Source: Bacteroidia bacterium (GTDB lineage Bacteria > Bacteroidota > Bacteroidia > Palsa-965). Taken from it: a stretch of DNA of 64,000 nucleotides. Position numbers and translations under genes: made by a program. The notes under the pieces were generated by a model. It was not told the origin of the DNA and made no database searches. It saw nothing but the letters and a program-made list of their open reading frames with translations. Positions 17,601-25,225 of the stretch are shown piece after piece; positions within the stretch are counted from its first letter, which is position 1; each line of letters begins with the position of its first letter. Location: contig JALONL010000031.1 of the NCBI GenBank assembly GCA_025454955.1, positions 22,763-86,762 on the forward strand. Direction: 5' to 3'.

Positions 17601-18663
17601 TGCGTTCTATGCTTACGTGGTAAACGGTCATTTGCCCGTCGGGACTGTTACGCGCCGAGGCGAAATAGGCAGTTTTCTCTTCAAAATCGGTGATGTAGAG
17701 AATATCATCGTCGGGGGTGTTAATGGCAAAATCGAGGTTTACCGGTTTCAGCCAGGTGTTGGTTTCCTCGTTCAGTTCGGAGCGGAAAATATCGTAACCG
17801 CCCATGCTGCTGTGTCCTTTGGAGGAGAAATACAGCACTTTTCCGTTGGGATGAAGGAAGGGATAATCTTCGTCGTATTCGGTGTTAATCGGGTAACCTA
17901 CATTTTGCGGTTTGCTCCAGGTGCCGTTGGGCAGTTTGCGCACCACATAAATATCTTTTCCGTTCTCTTCATTTTCCCCGTAGGAAGAATAATAGAGTTC
18001 GTTTTTTTCGCCCGAAAGGAAAATGATGGAGGTTTCCTTATTTTTTTTGTCCAGCGATGTTTTAAACTCATCGGGCTTCACAAGCAGTTGTCCGCTGTAA
18101 CCGGTAAGGTCGTAGGAGCGGAAAAAATCGGCGCGCGAAAGTTCTTTTTTCTCCAGTACTTCAATATCGGTAATGGCGCGCAGCAGTTTTTTACCGGTGC
18201 GGCACATGGCAATCTGGTTGTTTACCTGAAGTTTTTCGGCTTTTCGTTCGCCGGCCAGATCGCGGTATTTCGAGTAAGCGCGTATGGCATCATCAAACCG
18301 GTAGTTGAGGTGATAGGCCCGGCCGAGGTAAAACCACACATCGGTTTCGGCATCGGGACTTTTGGAGGCAAACTCCAGAAATTGCAGCGATTTGGCTTTA
18401 TCGGCATTGCCATAAAGCATACACACGCCAAAACGGTAATTCAGGTTTGGATCTTTGGGGTAGTTGGAAAGCAGCTGCGAGTACTTGGGCATGGCTGCCG
18501 GATAATCGCCTTTTTCGAACAGCTCGGCGGCTTCTTTTCTCAGCACCTCTTCCTGCGCACGCAGCGGTTGCACGGCCAGGCATAAAAACCCCAGCAGCAT
18601 GAAAACACGCCACATTCGCCAAAGGTGCATAGACAGAAGGACAAAAGCCGTGCTCTGGTTCAT
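11623..18663 (-). CDS. giant PorE-like envelope protein: TPR - PD40 propeller - CRD - coiled/low-complexity stalk - 3 SPOR domains
   Basis: 2346 aa. There is a signal sequence ending in PLRAQ (about residue 37). TPR-like helices cover about 37-150. WD40/PD40 beta-propeller blades cover about 205-355 (YFSSKGHSSMGGYDIFRSEL at 274-293). A carboxypeptidase-regulatory-like domain follows at about 358-445. This order is that of PorE, a peptidoglycan-associated T9SS component, but PorE ends in an OmpA-like domain. Here about 1450 residues of Ala/Gln/Glu coiled coil, broken by Asn/Thr/Gln-rich linkers, lead to three SPOR-like domains at about 1956-2043, 2119-2206 and 2255-2346. Each starts FKVQVGAF, YTVQVGVF or YTVQLGAF. 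SPOR domains bind denuded peptidoglycan (family knowledge). I infer a periplasmic protein that spans from T9SS-type partners to the cell wall. Methionines 12 or 17 could also be the start. Confidence 0.8.
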   Translation of the reverse strand: MNQSTAFVLLSMHLWRMWRVFMLLGFLCLAVQPLRAQEEVLRKEAAELFEKGDYPAAMPKYSQLLSNYPKDPNLNYRFGVCMLYGNADKAKSLQFLEFASKSPDAETDVWFYLGRAYHLNYRFDDAIRAYSKYRDLAGERKAEKLQVNNQIAMCRTGKKLLRAITDIEVLEKKELSRADFFRSYDLTGYSGQLLVKPDEFKTSLDKKNKETSIIFLSGEKNELYYSSYGENEENGKDIYVVRKLPNGTWSKPQNVGYPINTEYDEDYPFLHPNGKVLYFSSKGHSSMGGYDIFRSELNEETNTWLKPVNLDFAINTPDDDILYITDFEEKTAYFASARNSPDGQMTVYHVSIERKPVEYCLIKGNFLAMQDQPSRSARIIVKNLETDEMVGIFKSNDQTGDYLLNLPNGGKFQFTVEKNGMETQDELVLVPPQYQIKPVRQEIGYKEMGGKMELFVITYFDDDTAGLSPDFLRDKAKLDVNATQAREATDLSAQQNSGNDPVASSGQNNNTQNNTQSENNPGGNNDNTQSKPVTNTELVNIAYQDATTAKTEAAEKKQQADKAMAYASELNQLTREKQREADAAKTAGNTAEASRLQTEANALSIQTVAAASQAEAIGRDADVKQREADLAQQYASQLDAAVKSKKPGEIEKLEKEQQQLELLSETRSEADATLSNLQNNADNKRAEAEKATQQVNDLKEEIAVQKAQADKLRADAKNERDKDIRKGLEEQAQSIDEDMALLNDDLNKAQARAEKLNNESNIASQQLAGASQTNSQSQNDNYSVSAPDATTREQLMADVRNYERTVTETQGTSLAIKSANTPPQNGNDTVAENTTANNSNSENQTAENQTAENNPGGNNSTQTDQPTQAELAQQYNDALKAAAEMPDAQAAAARKLELDSKRSEELKTAIAEKREAASTESDKTAKAALVKEAEQLEKELKTVQQATAQHEKELGNARNVQAAVQTAASPIDNSFGTQLQNVPGQTSSERAENEAQLYNDWAAALDKEADKFEKQAAAQRKPEQKEQNLATAAALRTQANAKREQAEKVTQAAAEAIANAQNQNIASEAGNNTQPAPTEVKLSNTQAQQQMQARNTTLAEAANLRATRDSLNTAATNAPAGAERDRLQREATAVQRELWNRETEAAQQLGQANNTQFTDNSARIDALKNAAAGSNNTQAETAALLADEASQLMQQAAAERKAAAAAANDPYTRTENLNAAAEHEQQALLKQQQALQRFEAAGITAAVASNAQNGNTQNQGNQNNSTENTSSENTTQNSGTETSNPAVAQIAGNYNTQLTQAGTISDPAARARREAEIYDQWAEQLDNTITEKQEKLNESSSATERAALKTEIDALQKELDTRQSQAASATTKAQQLESQSTASNSQNGNTQNQGNQNNSTENTNSENTTQNSGTETSNPAVAQIAGNYNPQLTQAETISDPAARARREAEIYDQWAEQLDNTITEKQEKLNESSSATERAALKTEIDALQKELDTRQSQAAAATTKAQQLESQAVTANQQNGNNQQTTENTTAENQSQQNNTAIQPENSAAAGTPEAKLGEPYAAQLQQTQAVSDPAARARREAEIYDNWAGALDSAIVAKQTELKNANASQRKALNDDIAALQSELDKRQTQAATAVTRAQELEAQNQQTTAENTANNTTQNNTSAENNTNTENTTQNTNSGNNQPGITDTGDPKIVGVVINPATGEPFKADELEVVRNSPAYQSYTELATEADEAAVETASQRRQASKYEASGNAHVAEAQRFVDLASNENDAVKRQQYFDQASRENQLAKEDFAKRDSVNELADNTDASARAKRNEAELFLQEVDKTSYEQIKAVTKAENIGNPELPSLTASDPSNTENNSGSNNNGNTTSGNNSGGDARTASNSGNNNSGGNNSSGDNNSGNNSSGNNTAATNPGTANTPNNTTTTVPATEGFRISSGIRNNPASIPINPPLPEGLVFKVQVGAFRNPIPAGTFDGFSPLTGETTPQGLTRYMAGLFTQFTVANTAKQQIRNLGYRDAFVVAFYNGKRITLAEALRLSGENVSAEVLADAAGSRGTAGNTNTAGTQGSTAGTQGSTAGTQGSTAGTSGSTANTSGSAAGTPGPAPAAAPARDVTAVNGLFYTVQVGVFSQPVPASRLYNLNGLNAERMPNGNIRYSAGVYNNVSAAVSAKNSIVTTGISDAFVTAYYNGRRISLAEARQLEAQGTVPAGGNNTPAAPQTQTQQTPAPPVQSTAAASVPFSTAVSSSAPVSDSGIVYTVQLGAFREKVPVSVANSFLQFAGRGVRHYVNPDNGYTVFMTSPVNTYEAAAAIREECVQKGIADAFVVAWKNGKRISVTQARNGG
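12360..12485 (-). repeat. 21-bp in-frame tandem repeat (7-aa unit TAGTQGS)
   Basis: About six units of 21 bp lie in the linker between SPOR domains 1 and 2 of the giant protein. Three are almost identical (starting 12402, 12423, 12444) and the outer ones are diverged. Reading frame is kept. Such repeats usually vary in copy number between strains. Confidence 0.85.
14122..14925 (-). repeat. 402-bp (134-aa) in-frame tandem duplication
   Basis: Two adjacent copies (about 14524-14925 and 14122-14523) are nearly identical at both nucleotide and protein level. Each codes for an Asn/Thr/Gln linker, then NPAVAQIAGNYN, then a coiled coil containing DPAARARREAEIYDQWAEQL. Diverged copies flank the pair, about 13.6-14.1 kb and around 15.7 kb (NEAQLYNDWAAALDKEADKF). 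The stalk of this protein has therefore grown by unit duplication. Confidence 0.9.
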
Positions 18664-18699
18664 TAGGGTTGGTTACACATCAACTTTTGTACCTTAAAA

Positions 18700-18707
18700 C
18701 AAAGTTA
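18700..18707 (-). promoter_or_regulatory. TAnnTTTG -7 box of the giant PorE-like gene
   Basis: On the minus strand TAACTTTG lies 36 nt before the ATG at 18663. A -33 TTG at the ideal 19-21 nt spacing is not obvious. Confidence 0.5.
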
Positions 18708-18780
18708 ACGTTTTCAACGGTTAAGAGATGCTGCAAAATACCTAATTCCACATATTCCGTGTAATTATCGCGCAACGAAA

Positions 18781-18803
18781 AACTGCCGGTAAAACCGGCA
18801 GTT
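18781..18803 (-). terminator. intrinsic terminator of the prmA-plsY operon
   Basis: A perfect 10-bp stem (AACTGCCGGT / ACCGGCAGTT) with a 3-nt loop. On the minus strand it runs into five T residues, 44 nt after the plsY stop. Confidence 0.9.
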
Positions 18804-18846
18804 ACTATTCATGAATATGAAATGAATGGGTAAGCAGTGGAAACAG

Positions 18847-19515
18847 TTACCTGTTCACACTTTGCAGGGCAGGCTTTTGTTCCTTACTGCGTTTGATGAG
18901 CTTAATTTTCGATTCCTGACGGCGCAGCAAACGCTCAATGTTTTTCTGGTGTGTAATGAGAATAAGTATAGCCACCAGCACCGAGAAAATAACCAGCGAA
19001 GGCACCACCTGTCCGCCAAAAACAAAAATTACAAACAGCGGAAAAGATACACCTGCCGAAATAGAGCCAAGCGACACATAATTGAAGGCCAGAAACACCA
19101 GCAGAAAAACGCCCGAAGCCAGCAAACAGGCACCCGGATGCACGGCCAGCACCACGCCAAACATGGTGGCAATTCCCTTACCGCCCCTGAAACCGGCAAA
19201 CACCGGGAAAATATGCCCAAGCACCGAAGCCACGCCCAGCACAATCTGCAAATTCACAAACGGCTGTGTATCGGGAGGAGCGGTGGAAACCAGCCAGGCC
19301 ATAGACACCGCCAGCCAGCCCTTGAGCATATCAATAAGCAAAACCGGAATACCGGCTTTCTTGCCCAGTACGCGAAAGGTGTTGGTGGCTCCGGCATTGC
19401 CGCTGCCAAACTCGCGTACATCAATACCGTAAAACGCTTTACCTAACCACACTGCCGTAGGAATTGAACCCAGCAGATAAGCGGCTGCGAGCGCCAGAAT
19501 TGAGGTTGTTGTCAT
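18847..19515 (-). CDS. plsY: PlsY, acyl-phosphate:glycerol-3-phosphate acyltransferase
   Basis: 222 aa, the usual length. Five or more transmembrane helices are visible. The conserved PlsY loops are present: GSIPTAVWLG, the REFGSGNAGATNTFRVLGKK motif, and GHIFPVFAGFRGGKGIAT. It makes lysophosphatidic acid from acyl-phosphate and glycerol-3-phosphate at the inner membrane, the first step of phospholipid synthesis (family knowledge). The start lies 6 nt after the stop of the 1512-aa gene, so it is co-transcribed with it. The C-terminal tail after residue 190 is Lys/Arg-rich and cytoplasmic. Confidence 0.95.
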   Translation of the reverse strand: MTTTSILALAAAYLLGSIPTAVWLGKAFYGIDVREFGSGNAGATNTFRVLGKKAGIPVLLIDMLKGWLAVSMAWLVSTAPPDTQPFVNLQIVLGVASVLGHIFPVFAGFRGGKGIATMFGVVLAVHPGACLLASGVFLLVFLAFNYVSLGSISAGVSFPLFVIFVFGGQVVPSLVIFSVLVAILILITHQKNIERLLRRQESKIKLIKRSKEQKPALQSVNR

Positions 19516-19521
19516 TCGTTA

Positions 19522-22500
19522 TCAGTTTCCGCTTCCTTCCGGCTCCGGGGTTTCGGCAGCGCCTTCCTCTGCCCGTTTCAGCTTCTTCATCAGCACCGAG
19601 CGGTCGTTCGAACTTCCCCCCCGGAACTGATAATTACGCTGGCCCTTTTCGCCGTCTTTTTTGCGTTTATCGTCTTTCATTTCCTTGAGGGCGGTGTTGT
19701 ACGCTTCGTTGGTTGAGTACGCCGTCATGATGCCGTTCATGTAACTGAACGTGTACCATTTGCCACCATCAAGTTCAAAATAAATCGTCAGCAGGTCGCC
19801 CGACTTTTTACGTTCGAGCATAAACGTGCCGGGCACAAATTTATTAATTTGAGTCTTACCTATACTACCCAATCCCAATTTACCGGTAGAAATATACGAC
19901 CGGGTCTTCTGGTTCCAGGTCAGTTGCAGGTCGGTAAAGAAGAAGGTGTATTTAAGTTCGTCGGGGAATTTCTTGTATTGGCCGTATAATTTAAGCTGTG
20001 TAACGTACTTATCGGCCTTTTCCTTGCCAATCATTTCGGTAAGGGCACGCTCAAAGGTGGGGCGGGCCACTTCGCAGGGGGCCAGGCTGGTGGAAGCATT
20101 TACATCCTCAATCAGCTTGTCGAGCAAACCGTCGTCGAAGAAAAAGTCAACCGCCACCACCAGATCGAAGGTGGTTACCTGCGTAACTGTGTTGTGCGTG
20201 GCATTGCCTACGGGTAAAAGCATTACCTGCCCCAGATCGGCACCCAGGTTCATTTTCCCCTCGCCGTAAATCAGGCAGGTTTTGGTGCTGAAACTGATGT
20301 AATTGCCCGGCAGCGACCGTTCTATGAGTTTTTCCTTGTTCGAAATGCGATACTCGCGCGCATTCTTGTCGAAATACAGGAAGCCGTCGGCAGTTACCAC
20401 GTTCACATCCGTGCGCAGCTTCTTGGGCGAAAGGAAAGCCCCGTACACGTGCGTCGAATCGAGTGTGCTCATAATACCGGCCATAATCTGGTTCCCTTTG
20501 TCGTCGGTGGGCTCAAGCGGAATGGGAATGTAAATCTGGGTCGGATTAATTTCGCCCCTGAACCTGAGTTTGCGTTTGCCAATGGCACAGTCGTGTACAA
20601 GCTGTGTCGAGCCGTCGAACGTAAGGAACTGGTCGCTGGCCGCCAGAATTACATTGCCCGTGTAGGAATACGCCGGACTGAGCATGAATTTCGACGAATC
20701 GGCAATTGTTCCCTCGCCAAAGGTCTGGCCGGCGGTATCGGGAGCAATTTTATCGAAATGGATAATCTGTTCCATCTTCAGTTCGTCGATATACGCATAA
20801 TCGCCGGTGGCTTTGTAGGAACGGCGCGAGTACACGTCGATATTGCAGTTGAAGAGTTTGTAGTAATTGGTAACCACGTTGGCTTCAATTTTGGCGTTTT
20901 CCAGGCGGCGCATTACGGCATTTTTTTCAATGGTCACGTTACCGCTGTCGGGAATAAGGCGGGCATCGGCCACCAGAATTTCTTTTACCTGTTTGGCGTA
21001 AATCACATAGTTTTTCAGGTCGTACTTGGCCCGTGGTGCTCGGAAACGCAGCGAGTCCTGGCGCGGGTGCATGGAAATAAACTCAGGCCCTTCGAGGTCT
21101 ATCTTGTCGGCCGCCGCAGTTTTTTGTCCCTGCTGTGCCCCGTTCAGTTCTATTTCGGCCTTGTCCATGTACCATTTAAAATTGTCCATGTAACACATGT
21201 ACTGGTTCACGGGGAAGGTTACGATGGAGCCTTTGCCATTGGCTTTAAAATCGCCTTCGCGTTTGTCGAAATCAATGTGTGCATTTACGTTTACCGTGGA
21301 AAAAGCCAGTCCTGCTATTTCAAACGCCTTCAGCCTGAAATCGCCCGTATCGGCATCCACAATATGGTGCTTGAAAAGCATGTTTTTCGAATCCATTTCG
21401 GCATTGGAAAACGAAAGAGTGCCTTTGGCGCGCAGGTCTTTGGGTGTAAGCGTAAGTGTGCCTTTATGCTGTCCGCGGCCGTTAAATACGGTAAACAACG
21501 AATCTTTGTTCGTTATCTGCATATAATCCTTCTTTGGCATCCAGTGTATATAATCATTCACGGAGGTCACGGGCGGATACTCGGTTTTTCCGCTGCCCTT
21601 CTGCTCCTCAATTACAAACGACTGTGCCGTGCCGTTCATCGAATCAGGAAAGAATACAAAGTCTTTTGAAATGCTGGTGGAGGTAATATATTTTATCTCT
21701 CCGTTTCCTCTCAACCCCCGGTTACTCAGGTTAATGGTATTGGTAAATTTGGCTTTGCCGCCATACAGCGGATAACCGCCCGGGGGCGATTGTTTTACAA
21801 AACCCAGCGAGTAATCGGGCATTACCCCAATAGAATCGCGCACTTCGGGCAAAATACCCGCTGTTTGAAGCACACCGCCAAATCTTAATCCGGCCGTGGT
21901 AAAGTTGTCGAGACTGTCAATCGTAAACGGATCTATCTTGAAATAGAACCTGTCGCGGTTATACACCCCTTTCTGAATGCCCGGTTTGTCGTAATACACA
22001 AACGAAGGTTTTTCGCTCGTGAAAATCGGATAGCGGGCAAAATCCTTCGACTTGATTCCCGACCGGTTGCCCGGGTTATCAATTTTCAGTGTGCCGTTCA
22101 TGTTTTCGATTACGCTTCGCAGTTTTTCCTGCTTAAATCCGCCGCGCGGGTCGCGCGGGTCACGCTCTTTTCCGTCCACATAAATCCGCACCGAATCCAC
22201 GTTGGTCAGGTTCAGCTGAAACATCTCGTAATCGAAAGTAAACAGCCTTCCGTAGTAATCGAAACGACCGGCCATGATAGAACCTTCGAACGAGAAATTC
22301 CGGTTCTTTTTCAGCACAATCATGTCTTTATCCGGAAACACCACCACGTTCTGCGAATCGCTCAGGGCAATTTCTTTCACCCCAAAAAGAGTGAGGTCGT
22401 AGTTAAGCAAATTGAGTTTTCCGTTTTGAGCACCGCTGGCCACATTCGAACGGAATTCGAGGTTGTCGTAATCTGTTTTTCCGGCCCTGGCGGCAATGTA

Positions 22501-24060
22501 GAAATCGGTTTTGTCCTTGTAGGTAATCTGGTCGCGCACGGGATCGTAAAAAATAAAACCGTCGTTGGAAAGCTGCACCAGGAGCGGCCGTATGTTTTCG
22601 GGCTGAATTTTCCAGTGGCTCGAAAGCTCGGGCGTGGTAAATACACGTTTGCCCCCGTTATCGCGCACAAAATTGCGAATGCGTATAAGCGGGTGTATGC
22701 TTTCCATGCCCTGCAGCCTGTCGTACTGATACTGGCGGTAGTAATTGTCAGACGGGAATGTGGCCAGCGCCTGTGTGCTTCCGGGCAGGGTGCCAATCTG
22801 TATCTGGTTGTCTTTGGTGTACCAGGTTATCAGCTGCACATACATATCCACCTTGTGAAACGAGTTGTAAAACGGAGCCTGCGATCCGCCTTCATCGCTG
22901 CGGTAAATTTCCACCTTGCTCGTATCCACAAAATATTTAAAGTCCACCAGCGGGTGGAAAATGGAATCGTTGTCGAGCGAAAATTTAATCATCGCATTGG
23001 TGGCTCCCACTTTGTCCTTGGTAAACGAAAACGCCGTGGTGGACACCGTCAGAAAATTTTTACCGTTGCGCTTAAAGTAAAGCCGCGAAGGCATTTCTTT
23101 CGATCCCGACCCGATAAAACGTGCCCCAAGCTGCGTAAAACCGCCTTCAAAGTCCACATTGGGGTAAATCGATTTAATCTGGTAGCGGCTGCTGTACGAT
23201 TCAAACTTGGGGAATGCCGATTTGAGTTCGGTGCCTTCGGGCACAGCTTTTTCGGTGAGTTTACCCAGAAGCTGTTTGTCCTGAAAATAAGCCCGGTTTA
23301 CAAACATCACCGAATCGGCAGTATAGCTCACCTGCTTTATGTTAATGTTGTATTTGCGCAAATCGGCAAACACTTCATTTTCGCCCAGTCCCACGCGTTT
23401 CCAGTTTACGCGGCCGCCATTGCCCACCCATTTGCTCGTGCTCACGTAGTAGGTGCCCGAAGTGTTGGCAATAACGGTACTGTCGCCCTTGGCGTAGCCT
23501 ATAAGTGTGACGTTGGTAAACCGCATCATGGCCGAAGTATCGCAGTCAAACGACCACGAACCGCCCACGGTTTTCCACTCGGCAGTGGGCGAACGGTAAA
23601 ATTTATTTTCCTGAAAAAGTCCTTCGCCCAGATTGATAAAATCGCTGAACGGCTTGTTCAGCCGCCCGCCGCCAATGCGTGTAAAGCAGGCCTGCCACGA
23701 CGTAATTGTGCTTTGCGGAATGCTGTTATCCACCAGCGCCTTAATGGTGTTGAAGTACGAATAAAACTCGGGCTGCGGCCTGAATTTCTTTTTCACCATC
23801 ATGTTGGCATTCTGGTACATAATGGTTTTCAGTTCGGGCGAAACCTTGCCCGGAAGCCAGTAGAGTTTGTTAAACTCATCTATGTATTCGCGCCCTGCCT
23901 TTCCGTCGTAGCTGTCGAAAAAGGCTTTCATTTCCTCAATAAACTTTACCGGGTCTTCGGTAAAACCTTTGGGCATGGTTTGCTGTGCAAACAGCCTGTT
24001 GCCGGTGCAGAAAAGGGTCAAAAGGGTAACGAGCAGAGCGGTAATACGCATTTTCTTCAT
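19522..24060 (-). CDS. 1512-aa exported beta-rich envelope protein of unknown function
   Basis: The signal peptide (MKKMRITALLVTLLTLFC to NRLFAQQ) is followed by about 450 residues of mixed alpha/beta with many aromatic residues. The rest is long and beta-strand-dominated. Repeated short phrases there resemble OstA/LptA- or AsmA-like beta-solenoids, for example FDYYGRLFTFDYEMFQL, DTGDFRLKAFEIAGL, KNYVIYAKQVKEILVADAR and GSGNIL-type turns. Around residue 440-520 a winged-helix-like patch (HPLIRIRNFV, TTPELSSHWKI) interrupts. The C-terminus is basic (KEMKDDKRKKDGEKG). I know similar very large proteins in Bacteroidota only as uncharacterised. Sitting between prmA and plsY in one operon, it could act in lipid transport or outer-membrane biogenesis (inference). 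Homology to LptD or AsmA is not established. Confidence 0.75.
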   Translation of the reverse strand: MKKMRITALLVTLLTLFCTGNRLFAQQTMPKGFTEDPVKFIEEMKAFFDSYDGKAGREYIDEFNKLYWLPGKVSPELKTIMYQNANMMVKKKFRPQPEFYSYFNTIKALVDNSIPQSTITSWQACFTRIGGGRLNKPFSDFINLGEGLFQENKFYRSPTAEWKTVGGSWSFDCDTSAMMRFTNVTLIGYAKGDSTVIANTSGTYYVSTSKWVGNGGRVNWKRVGLGENEVFADLRKYNINIKQVSYTADSVMFVNRAYFQDKQLLGKLTEKAVPEGTELKSAFPKFESYSSRYQIKSIYPNVDFEGGFTQLGARFIGSGSKEMPSRLYFKRNGKNFLTVSTTAFSFTKDKVGATNAMIKFSLDNDSIFHPLVDFKYFVDTSKVEIYRSDEGGSQAPFYNSFHKVDMYVQLITWYTKDNQIQIGTLPGSTQALATFPSDNYYRQYQYDRLQGMESIHPLIRIRNFVRDNGGKRVFTTPELSSHWKIQPENIRPLLVQLSNDGFIFYDPVRDQITYKDKTDFYIAARAGKTDYDNLEFRSNVASGAQNGKLNLLNYDLTLFGVKEIALSDSQNVVVFPDKDMIVLKKNRNFSFEGSIMAGRFDYYGRLFTFDYEMFQLNLTNVDSVRIYVDGKERDPRDPRGGFKQEKLRSVIENMNGTLKIDNPGNRSGIKSKDFARYPIFTSEKPSFVYYDKPGIQKGVYNRDRFYFKIDPFTIDSLDNFTTAGLRFGGVLQTAGILPEVRDSIGVMPDYSLGFVKQSPPGGYPLYGGKAKFTNTINLSNRGLRGNGEIKYITSTSISKDFVFFPDSMNGTAQSFVIEEQKGSGKTEYPPVTSVNDYIHWMPKKDYMQITNKDSLFTVFNGRGQHKGTLTLTPKDLRAKGTLSFSNAEMDSKNMLFKHHIVDADTGDFRLKAFEIAGLAFSTVNVNAHIDFDKREGDFKANGKGSIVTFPVNQYMCYMDNFKWYMDKAEIELNGAQQGQKTAAADKIDLEGPEFISMHPRQDSLRFRAPRAKYDLKNYVIYAKQVKEILVADARLIPDSGNVTIEKNAVMRRLENAKIEANVVTNYYKLFNCNIDVYSRRSYKATGDYAYIDELKMEQIIHFDKIAPDTAGQTFGEGTIADSSKFMLSPAYSYTGNVILAASDQFLTFDGSTQLVHDCAIGKRKLRFRGEINPTQIYIPIPLEPTDDKGNQIMAGIMSTLDSTHVYGAFLSPKKLRTDVNVVTADGFLYFDKNAREYRISNKEKLIERSLPGNYISFSTKTCLIYGEGKMNLGADLGQVMLLPVGNATHNTVTQVTTFDLVVAVDFFFDDGLLDKLIEDVNASTSLAPCEVARPTFERALTEMIGKEKADKYVTQLKLYGQYKKFPDELKYTFFFTDLQLTWNQKTRSYISTGKLGLGSIGKTQINKFVPGTFMLERKKSGDLLTIYFELDGGKWYTFSYMNGIMTAYSTNEAYNTALKEMKDDKRKKDGEKGQRNYQFRGGSSNDRSVLMKKLKRAEEGAAETPEPEGSGN

Positions 24061-24084
24061 GGTTCAGCTTCGGTATATCGGTAT

Positions 24085-24918
24085 TCAGTGGCGGGTAAGT
24101 TCGATCAAAGCCCATTCGTTTCGGGCATTTGCAGTTAATGCGGTAAGGCCGTTTTGGGAAGCGGCGGTGGTAAGGGTGTCGGTATCAGAGGTAAAAAAGC
24201 CGCTCAGCAGCAGGGTTCCGCCCTGGTTCAGTGCCGCGCCAAAGCCGGGCATGGCGGCCAGCAGCACATTGCGGTTTATGTTGGCTATTATCATGTCGTA
24301 GTTTTTTCCGGCCATAAAGCGGTGGTCGCCTTCATAAACGTGTATTTGTGCCCCGGCATTGTGTACGGCATTTTCGCGGGCATTTTCCACGGCCGGTGCT
24401 TCAATGTCAACCGCATCCACCTGCTTTGCCCCGCGCAGCGAGGCTATTATGGCCAGCACCCCGGTTCCGCTGCCCAGGTCGAGCACGGTTTTGCCGGTAA
24501 AATCTATTGTTAATAACTTCTCCACCATTAAATGCGTGGTGGCGTGGTGCCCGGTGCCAAACGACATTTGCGGCTGTATCACAATATCCATCACTCCCTG
24601 CGGGGCCGGAGCATGAAACGGAGCGCGTATGCGGCATATCCCGCCAATATCAACCGGCTGAAAATCAGCTTCCCATACTGCATTCCAGTTTTGGGAAGGG
24701 ATGTGCTTTTCGGTCCATGTGAGTGTGCCTAAGGCCGTATCAAAATCGTGCAGCGGCTGCAGCACACCGGCGTGGTAACCGGCTTCGGGTATGTAGGCCG
24801 TAAATCCGGCAGGTGTATCGGCAAAACTCTCAAACCCCAGCTCGCTCAATTCTGTAATGAGCAGATCAGCAGCCGGATAGCGTGGTTCAACCTGTATATC
24901 GAGTTCAATGTAATTCAT
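24085..24918 (-). CDS. prmA: PrmA, ribosomal protein L11 methyltransferase
   Basis: 277 aa from the ATG at 24918 (MNYIELDIQVEP). Translation could be opened 75 nt upstream but those residues are unlike the family. The N-terminal substrate-recognition domain is followed by the SAM-binding Rossmann domain with the PrmA block MSFGTGHHATTHLM, VLDLGSGTGVLAI and IIANINRNVL. It trimethylates ribosomal protein L11 in the cytoplasm (family knowledge). It is the first gene of the prmA - 1512-aa protein - plsY operon, with a 24-nt gap to the next gene. Confidence 0.95.
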   Translation of the reverse strand: MNYIELDIQVEPRYPAADLLITELSELGFESFADTPAGFTAYIPEAGYHAGVLQPLHDFDTALGTLTWTEKHIPSQNWNAVWEADFQPVDIGGICRIRAPFHAPAPQGVMDIVIQPQMSFGTGHHATTHLMVEKLLTIDFTGKTVLDLGSGTGVLAIIASLRGAKQVDAVDIEAPAVENARENAVHNAGAQIHVYEGDHRFMAGKNYDMIIANINRNVLLAAMPGFGAALNQGGTLLLSGFFTSDTDTLTTAASQNGLTALTANARNEWALIELTRH

Positions 24919-25210
24919 AAAACGTAGCGGAACTTCAATATTACGTGCAAAAGCCGTTCCGGGATATGCGTGGCAGGGGTGTTTTATGAACAAAGACGGA
25001 CAAAAGGAGGGTTTGGTGACAAGTTCAAAAATTAAAGATCAGGAGCGCACCAGCCGGTTCATCAACTAACCACCTGTCCCGCTTTCCGTTCCTACAGCCT
25101 GAAAAAGGCTGTATCCACTACAATCGGGGCTAATTAAATATCTTTTGGTGCATTACAAAACCACCGGCTCCCCCCAAATCCCCCCAAAAACGCATTCCAC
25201 CCCAATTCCC

Positions 25211-25218
25211 TACCTTTG
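25211..25218 (+). promoter_or_regulatory. TAnnTTTG -7 box 7 nt before an ATG
   Basis: TACCTTTG ends 7 nt before the start codon at 25226. The transcript start would fall at or within a few nucleotides of the ATG. It also supports 25226 as the start rather than 25145. Confidence 0.55.
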
Positions 25219-25225
25219 CACCCGC

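Noticed and set aside
22426..24138. A 570-codon plus-strand frame, and others of 406 and 468 codons at 20449-21669 and 17179-18585
   Set aside because: They lie antisense to the 1512-aa and 2346-aa genes. Their composition follows the complementary codons, and they have no signal peptide, motif or promoter.
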